Source: Haemophilus haemolyticus
GTDB taxonomy: Bacteria > Pseudomonadota > Gammaproteobacteria > Enterobacterales > Pasteurellaceae
Assembly (NCBI RefSeq): GCF_001679045.1
Contig: NZ_LYCK01000001.1
Span: 8,535 to 72,534 of the forward strand
DNA: 64,000 nucleotides
Direction of reading: 5' to 3'
The translations under genes were made by a program, and so were the position numbers. The notes under the pieces are model-generated. The model did no database searches and was not told the origin of the DNA. It saw only the letters and a list, made by a program, of their open reading frames with translations. Within the stretch, counting starts at the first letter, position 1; the number at the start of each line of letters is the position of its first letter. Below, piece after piece: positions 58,822 to 64,000 of this stretch.

Positions 58822-61800
58822 TTAATATTGACTAATAATATTTGCTATTCTTTTATCCGATATTTGATATTTTGTTCCTATCTGTTGAGCAAATAAACTG
58901 ACGCGTAATTCTTCAATCATATAACGAATCTCTGCCACCTCATCAGAAATTGGTTTAGATTTTGGCAGTTTAGCCAGCAATTGTTGGTAAGCCTGTTGCA
59001 CTTGTTCCACGCGTAGCATAGCGGCACGATCGCGATTCACATCTTGAGCCAGTTTATCGATACGTTTATCAACGGCTTGTAGATAGCGCTGTAAATCCGG
59101 TAGGCGATCATAACCGCTCTTTTGCACAAAACCTGGGTAAATCAGCCCGCTTAATTGCTCCTTAATATCAGAAAAGGCAAAAGCCATGGTAAAATCCATT
59201 TTGCCTTTTAAACGTTGGTTTAAGGCATGGTTAAGAGACAGAATTTGCTCCACTTTCTGCGCAATATCCACGGTCACTTCGTTAAGGTTTTCTCGCACGA
59301 AATCACGCAATTTTTCAAAGCCAGCTTCATCCCAAACAAAGCCGCCAAAATCGGCAATTAGTTTATCTACGGCACAGGCGATACAGTCATCTATCAAATC
59401 TAACACGCGACCGAACGGGGTAAAATACAGACCCAATTTAGCTTTATTCGGCAATTTTTCATGCAGATATTTAATTGGTGACGGTACATTGAGCAGCAAC
59501 AGACGACGCAAACCTTGTTGCATAGCCACCGATTGCTCAAACTCTGTTTCAAACAGTTTGATACCCACCGCATCTTTTTCATCCACAATGGCAGGAAAGG
59601 CTTTCACACTGAAACCGCGCTGTTTTTGTTCGTAGCATTGTGATAAATCTGCAAAACTCCAAATATGTAGCCCACTTTGTTCAATGCCATCATCTGCCAC
59701 AGCAGAAATACTTTCCTGCACACGATCTTTTAAGTTGAATTTCAGCTCGTCCAAATTCATGGATTCGGCGATTTTCTTGCCGTTTTCATCCACCACGCGG
59801 AAAGTCATTTTTAAATGACTTGGAATTTGTTCCCAATTCCAATGTTCCGCTTCTACGGTAACGCCCGTCATACGACGCAATTCATAAATCAACGTATCCA
59901 ACAACGATTTTTCCAACGGCACGGCACGCCCTAAAAAGGCTTGCGCATAATTAGGGGCCGGCACGAAATTGCGTCGATAAAATTTAGGCAGAGACTTAAT
60001 CAGCGCGATGACCAGTTCTTCCCGTAAACCCGGAATTTGCCAATCAAAACCCGTCATTTCCACTTGGTTGAGCAACGGCAACGGAATATGAACCGTCACG
60101 CCATCCGCATCAGTACCCGGTTCAAATTGATAAGTTAATTTGAGTTTCAAATTGCCTTGATGCCAGAAATTCGGGAAATCCAGCTTGCTTACTTGTTCTG
60201 CATCATCATTAATCAAAAATGAGCGTTCAAAATTAAGCAGCTGAGGATCTTGTTTTTCCGCCTTTTTCCACCAGGTATCAAAATGCTTTTGGGAAACTAC
60301 TTCCGTGCCAATACGCTGATCGTAAAATTCAAAAAGCGTACGATCATCCACCAAAATATCGCGGCGACGACTTTTGTGTTCCAACTCTTCTACTTCTTGA
60401 ACAAGTCGTTGATTTTCTTTGAAGAATTTATGTTTGGTATTCCAATCCCCTTCCACCAAGGCGGATTGAATAAAGATCTCACGGCTCACCGTTGGGTCAA
60501 TAGCACCGTAATTCACTGGTCGCGCAGCCACAATCGGCACACCGTAAAGCGTCACTTTTTCGTCTGCAATCACGGCGCCACGAGATTTCGACCAACGTGG
60601 TTCGGAATAGGATTTTTTAATTAAATGCTCAGCAAGTGGCTCAATCCATTCTGGCTCGATTTCCGCTACCAGGCGCCCCCAAAGTTTGGAGGTTTCCACT
60701 AACTCTGCCGCCATCACCCATTTTGGTTGTTTTTTGAAAAGTACTGAGTTCGGGAAAATTGCAAAATGGGCATTACGTGCGCCAAGATATTGTTGTTTCT
60801 CCGCTTCTTTTAAACCGATATGAGAAAGCAAACCGCTTAAAAGTGCGGTATGAATTTGCTGATATTCTGCTTTTTCAGAATTAATCGGTAAGCCCATTTC
60901 ACGCACGGTTAAACGAATTTGATGATAAATATCCTGCCATTCACGAATACGTAAATAATTTAAGAAATCCTTTTGGCATTGACGACGGAATTGATTTTTA
61001 CTCAATTCTTTTTGTTGTTCTTGTAGATAACCCCAAAGATTGAGGAAAGCCAAGAAATCTGATTTTTTATCGGCAAAACGACGATGTTTTTCATCGGAAG
61101 CCTGTTGTTTTTCTTGTGGGCGTTCGCGAGGATCTTGAATAGATAACGCAGCGACAATAATCATTACTTCATGCAACGCACCTTGTGAGACTGCGCTCAG
61201 CAACATTTTTGCTAAACGTGGATCCACAGGGAGTTGAGCTAATTGACGACCTGCAGCCGTTAATTGACGTTTCTCGCCTGATTTGGTGCGAACCATTTCA
61301 AACGCACCCAATTCTTCCAACAGTTTTATCCCATCTTGAATATGGCGTTTATCTGGCGCATCCACAAATGGGAAGGCTTCAATATCGTCCAAACCCAATG
61401 CCGTCATTTGCAAAATAACGGAGGCTAAATTGGTGCGTAGAATTTCAGGATCGGTAAACTCTGGACGAGAATTAAAATCCTCTTCCGAATATAAACGAAT
61501 ACAAATCCCTTCACTCACACGACCACAGCGGCCTTTACGCTGATTAGCTGATGCCTGTGAAATGGGTTCAATCGGTAAACGTTGTACTTTGGTGCGATAG
61601 CTATAACGGGAAATGCGCGCTGTACCTGGGTCAATCACATATTTAATGCCCGGCACAGTCAATGAAGTTTCCGCGACGTTGGTCGCCAACACGATGCGAT
61701 TTAATCCACTTGGATGGAAAATTTTATTCTGTTCTTGCGCAGAAAGACGTGCAAAGAGCGGTAGAATTTCCGTGTGTTTTAGATTTTGTTTTTGTAAAGC

Positions 61801-62733
61801 TTCGGCGGTATCGCGAATTTCACGCTCACCATTCATAAAAATCAAAATATCACCACGGCCTTCTGCTTGCAGTTCATCCACCGCATTAAGAATGCCTTGT
61901 AGCTGATCTTGGTCGTCTTCTTCCACTACAGGACGATAACGCACTTCAACAGGATAGGTTCTGCCCGAGACTTCGATAATCGGCGCATTGTTAAAGTGTT
62001 TAGAAAAGCGTTCTACATCAATGGTTGCAGAAGTGATGATAAGTTTCAAATCACGACGACGTGGTAAAAGCTGTTTCAGATAACCGAGAATAAAATCGTT
62101 ATTTAGGCTACGTTCGTGCGCTTCATCGATAATCAAACAAGAATATTGGTTGAGGAAACGATCGTTTTGAATTTCCGCTAACAGGATCCCGTCAGTCATC
62201 AACTTGGTTTGTGTATCATCACTGATTTGATCGTTAAAACGAACCTTATAACCGACTAAACCGCCAAGCTCCGTTTCCAGTTCTTCCGCAATACGTGCAG
62301 CCACAGAACGCGCGGCAATACGGCGTGGTTGAGTATGACCAATCATGCCCAAATTGCCGAAACCTAATTCCAAACACATTTTCGGCAACTGCGTGGTTTT
62401 ACCCGAACCAGTTTCCCCTGCCACCACAATGACCTGATGTTCAGAAAGCAGTTTTTGAATTTCTGCTTTGCGTTGGCTAACCGGCAGGCTTTCCGGAAAA
62501 ACAATGGGATTTTGCACCGCACTTTTCCGTTGTTCTACACGTAATCTTGCTTGTTCAATTTGCTGTTGGATTTCAGCTACAACAGCTTTTTGAGCCTCTT
62601 GGCTTTTAATTTTTCCAATACCATGAATACGGGCGGATAAGCGACGTTGATCCACCAGCATGATGTCATTTAATTGAGAAAAAAGAGATTGTTGTAAAGG
62701 GCTTAATGCGTGTTTTACCGATCTGTTTTTCAT
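58822..62733 (-). CDS. hrpA: ATP-dependent RNA helicase HrpA
   Basis: Large DEAH-box helicase, 1303 residues (E. coli HrpA 1300). Motifs: Walker A GETGSGKTTQ (near residue 106), DEAH (near 202), SAT, and QRKGRCGR (motif VI). A helicase-associated domain and OB-fold follow, then the long C-terminal DUF3418 region typical of HrpA. It has been linked to mRNA processing and rescue of collided ribosomes in E. coli (from memory). It overlaps the next gene upstream (YgdD-like) by four bases. Confidence 0.96.
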   Translation of the reverse strand: MKNRSVKHALSPLQQSLFSQLNDIMLVDQRRLSARIHGIGKIKSQEAQKAVVAEIQQQIEQARLRVEQRKSAVQNPIVFPESLPVSQRKAEIQKLLSEHQVIVVAGETGSGKTTQLPKMCLELGFGNLGMIGHTQPRRIAARSVAARIAEELETELGGLVGYKVRFNDQISDDTQTKLMTDGILLAEIQNDRFLNQYSCLIIDEAHERSLNNDFILGYLKQLLPRRRDLKLIITSATIDVERFSKHFNNAPIIEVSGRTYPVEVRYRPVVEEDDQDQLQGILNAVDELQAEGRGDILIFMNGEREIRDTAEALQKQNLKHTEILPLFARLSAQEQNKIFHPSGLNRIVLATNVAETSLTVPGIKYVIDPGTARISRYSYRTKVQRLPIEPISQASANQRKGRCGRVSEGICIRLYSEEDFNSRPEFTDPEILRTNLASVILQMTALGLDDIEAFPFVDAPDKRHIQDGIKLLEELGAFEMVRTKSGEKRQLTAAGRQLAQLPVDPRLAKMLLSAVSQGALHEVMIIVAALSIQDPRERPQEKQQASDEKHRRFADKKSDFLAFLNLWGYLQEQQKELSKNQFRRQCQKDFLNYLRIREWQDIYHQIRLTVREMGLPINSEKAEYQQIHTALLSGLLSHIGLKEAEKQQYLGARNAHFAIFPNSVLFKKQPKWVMAAELVETSKLWGRLVAEIEPEWIEPLAEHLIKKSYSEPRWSKSRGAVIADEKVTLYGVPIVAARPVNYGAIDPTVSREIFIQSALVEGDWNTKHKFFKENQRLVQEVEELEHKSRRRDILVDDRTLFEFYDQRIGTEVVSQKHFDTWWKKAEKQDPQLLNFERSFLINDDAEQVSKLDFPNFWHQGNLKLKLTYQFEPGTDADGVTVHIPLPLLNQVEMTGFDWQIPGLREELVIALIKSLPKFYRRNFVPAPNYAQAFLGRAVPLEKSLLDTLIYELRRMTGVTVEAEHWNWEQIPSHLKMTFRVVDENGKKIAESMNLDELKFNLKDRVQESISAVADDGIEQSGLHIWSFADLSQCYEQKQRGFSVKAFPAIVDEKDAVGIKLFETEFEQSVAMQQGLRRLLLLNVPSPIKYLHEKLPNKAKLGLYFTPFGRVLDLIDDCIACAVDKLIADFGGFVWDEAGFEKLRDFVRENLNEVTVDIAQKVEQILSLNHALNQRLKGKMDFTMAFAFSDIKEQLSGLIYPGFVQKSGYDRLPDLQRYLQAVDKRIDKLAQDVNRDRAAMLRVEQVQQAYQQLLAKLPKSKPISDEVAEIRYMIEELRVSLFAQQIGTKYQISDKRIANIISQY

Positions 62734-63104
62734 AGCGATTTACTTTTGAAACTTCCGTAAGCTAAGCTAATCCATCCGATTAAAAATAAAGTCCCACCAA
62801 TAGGCGTAATCCACACGATTACATTGCTTGCTCCGAAAGCGAGGGCGTATAAACTTCCACTAAATAATAAGGTTCCAATTAACCAAGAAGACATGGATAA
62901 TCGGGCGAATTTGTTGTCACGTAAAGCAGATAATGCAACGGCAAGTACTGCAATGGTATGGAACATTTGATATTTTAAACCCGTATCAATCCATGATAAT
63001 GCTTTGGCTTCTAATACATGGCTTAAACCATGTGCCGCAAATGCGCCTAGTGCGACACAGAAGAAGCCGCTTAAAGCTGCAAGAGTGAGATATTTGTTTT
63101 TCAT
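62730..63104 (-). CDS. YgdD-like DUF423 membrane protein
   Basis: The 124-residue inner-membrane protein has four hydrophobic helices and the family segments FCVALGAFAAHGL and GLKYQMFHTIAVLAVAL. Function unknown. Its stop overlaps the hrpA start and its own start immediately follows the stop of the DUF441 gene, so the three genes form a tight minus-strand operon. Confidence 0.9.
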   Translation of the reverse strand: MKNKYLTLAALSGFFCVALGAFAAHGLSHVLEAKALSWIDTGLKYQMFHTIAVLAVALSALRDNKFARLSMSSWLIGTLLFSGSLYALAFGASNVIVWITPIGGTLFLIGWISLAYGSFKSKSL

Positions 63105-63557
63105 TTAAATTTTCCCTAAAAGTAAAGCTAATATACCTGCAGCAATAAGTGGACCAACAGGAATCCCACCTAAAAATGCTACACCAATAATTGTGCCGAT
63201 AAGCAAGCCAGTGACTAAAATCGGTTGTTCACCCATTAAAGGAACACCTTTGCCTGCAAGCCATGCCACAAGCACACCAACGGAAATGGAAAGTGCCATT
63301 TTCCAACTAAGAAAACCTGATAAATCAGGCAACTGAATTTTTCCAGAAACTAAGGGGCTTAAAACTCCAATGGTTAAAATAATGATACCAATTTTAACGC
63401 CATATTTTTCGAGCAAAGGAATATGAGAAGATAAAAAAGTTTGCTGCATGATAAGTAATACGGCAGCTGAAATGGTAATTGCGCTGTTGTGACTAAGTAA
63501 TCCGAGAATAATTAAAATCACCAGCAATAAGGCGATCATATTGAATTGTAACGACAT
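63105..63557 (-). CDS. YeaL-like DUF441 membrane protein
   Basis: The 150-residue protein has four or five hydrophobic helices and the family motifs [19 protein letters not shown] and [12 protein letters not shown]. The ATG at 63557 gives the usual family length; the open frame continues 25 codons upstream without similarity. The ribosome site is poor. Function unknown. First gene of the DUF441-DUF423-hrpA operon; a USS covers its upstream edge. Confidence 0.85.
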   Translation of the reverse strand: MSLQFNMIALLLVILIILGLLSHNSAITISAAVLLIMQQTFLSSHIPLLEKYGVKIGIIILTIGVLSPLVSGKIQLPDLSGFLSWKMALSISVGVLVAWLAGKGVPLMGEQPILVTGLLIGTIIGVAFLGGIPVGPLIAAGILALLLGKI

Positions 63558-63600
63558 ACTTAAAAAGTGCGGTGAAAAAATTTTTAAGGAGTATTCTATC

Positions 63601-63654
63601 ATGAAAATACATGGAATGACTGTACACACCATTTATTTAGAAAATTGTATTTAG
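63601..63654 (+). CDS. Possible 17-residue peptide ORF, unrecognised
   Basis: An ATG at 63601 follows an AAGGAG ribosome site by 9 bases; the ORF encodes 17 residues (begins [10 protein letters not shown]) and ends at a TAG. It runs on the opposite strand to the DUF441 gene's upstream region. It could be the remnant 5' end of a lost gene or a leader peptide. No family recognised. Confidence 0.2.
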   Translation: MKIHGMTVHTIYLENCI

Positions 63655-63812
63655 AATCAACAAATGTTAATAGTTTTCATTTATTTTTTGGTTTTTTTTG
63701 TTTATCATACCTAGGAGTTTTTATTGGAATTCATTGTTAATGAGGCATCATGTAGTCAGTATGATTTCAATGAAAGCGTTAGTCTATATCTTTATATTTA
63801 AAGGAAAAAGTT

Positions 63813-64000
63813 ATGAAACCAACGTTAAAAACAACCGCATTAGCGATGTGTATTGCACTAAGTTTGACTGCTTGTAAATCTACTTCAAATTCTGGAGATG
63901 CTCGTCCAACACCAGTTCAACCAGAAGCAGCTAAAGCTAAAGAGGCCGCAGAAGCAGCTAAAGCTAAAGAGGCAGCAGAAGCAGCTAAAGCTAAAGAGGC
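63813..64000 (+). CDS. Lipoprotein with AAKAKEAAE tandem repeats, 5' part
   Basis: The gene is cut by the window end. The signal peptide MKPTLKTTALAMCIALSLTAC gives a lipidated Cys21, followed by KSTSNSGD and a short Pro-containing linker. From residue 38 the sequence is a repeat of the nine-residue unit EAAKAKEAA, at least two and a half copies in the window. Such Ala/Lys/Glu repeats form long helices, as in TolA domain II. The AAGGAAAAAG ribosome site is good. The function is unknown. Confidence 0.8.
   Translation, partial: MKPTLKTTALAMCIALSLTACKSTSNSGDARPTPVQPEAAKAKEAAEAAKAKEAAEAAKAKE
63924..64000 (+). repeat. 27-bp tandem repeat inside the lipoprotein gene
   Basis: Units at 63924-63950, 63951-63977 and 63978-64000 (cut). 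The first two differ at a single base (GGCCGCA versus GGCAGCA). The unit length is a multiple of three, so copy-number change would keep the frame. Confidence 0.92.

Overview
The window is about 64 kb of an AT-rich gammaproteobacterial chromosome, almost certainly Haemophilus influenzae or a very close relative such as H. haemolyticus. Three things support this. The 9-bp Haemophilus DNA uptake signal core (AAGTGCGGT or its complement ACCGCACTT) occurs about 60 times by hand count, roughly one per kb. The comABCDEF operon is present with its Sxy-dependent CRP-S site. Nearly every protein reads as a Pasteurellaceae orthologue. There is no prophage, insertion sequence, CRISPR array or rRNA operon. 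Most of the window is housekeeping DNA with a few accessory modules.

Layout. 1-1.7 kb: the 3' part of mltC, then tRNA-Phe and tRNA-Asn (+), then tRNA-Leu(GAG) on the minus strand behind secG. 1.8-8.9 kb (minus): secG, topB, recR, ybaB, rlmJ and mrcA. 9-13.3 kb (plus): comA-F, the type IV pilus and DNA-uptake machine (PilM, PilN, PilO, PilP, PilQ homologues plus a ComFC-type protein). 13.3-18.6 kb (plus): nfuA, nudC, yjaG-like, hupA, a DeoR-family regulator and glmS. 18.7-23.8 kb (minus): yhdT-panF-eamA-prmA and dusB-fis, an order close to the E. coli accBC-yhdT-panF-prmA-dusB-fis block. 23.9-26.3 kb (minus): a surface lipoprotein and its Slam-type outer-membrane translocator, lying between accC and yhdT. 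26.4-31 kb (minus): accC, accB, aroQ, menC and menB.

31.1-41.4 kb: a small lipoprotein, rpsT, then murJ-ribF-ileS, a phosphoethanolamine-transferase-like gene, lspA-ispH, and the competence gene comEA with its own CRP-S site. 41.4-42.1 kb: a DUF305 copper-type gene behind a MerR-type 19-bp-spacer promoter, and a 5' fragment of rdgB; the segment is bracketed by 63-bp direct repeats. 42.2-46.7 kb: a TPP riboswitch, thiBPQ and bioB. 46.7-48.5 kb (minus): an operon of three lipoproteins (CsgG-like, DUF4810, DUF799). 48.6-54.6 kb: tkt, divergent ytjB/serB, yajQ, and corA-yggT with an unusual leader. 54.7-58.6 kb (minus): nrfABCD, formate-dependent nitrite respiration. 58.8-63.6 kb (minus): hrpA and two small membrane-protein genes. 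The window ends inside a lipoprotein gene with 27-bp tandem repeats.

The observations most worth following up are: the corA leader (promoter, 11-codon ORF with a good ribosome site, GC-rich hairpins); the Slam/surface-lipoprotein pair; the three-lipoprotein operon; and the repeat-flanked DUF305/rdgB-fragment segment, where the break in rdgB coincides exactly with the start of the second repeat copy. All functional calls come from reading motifs and from memory of families; no database search was run.
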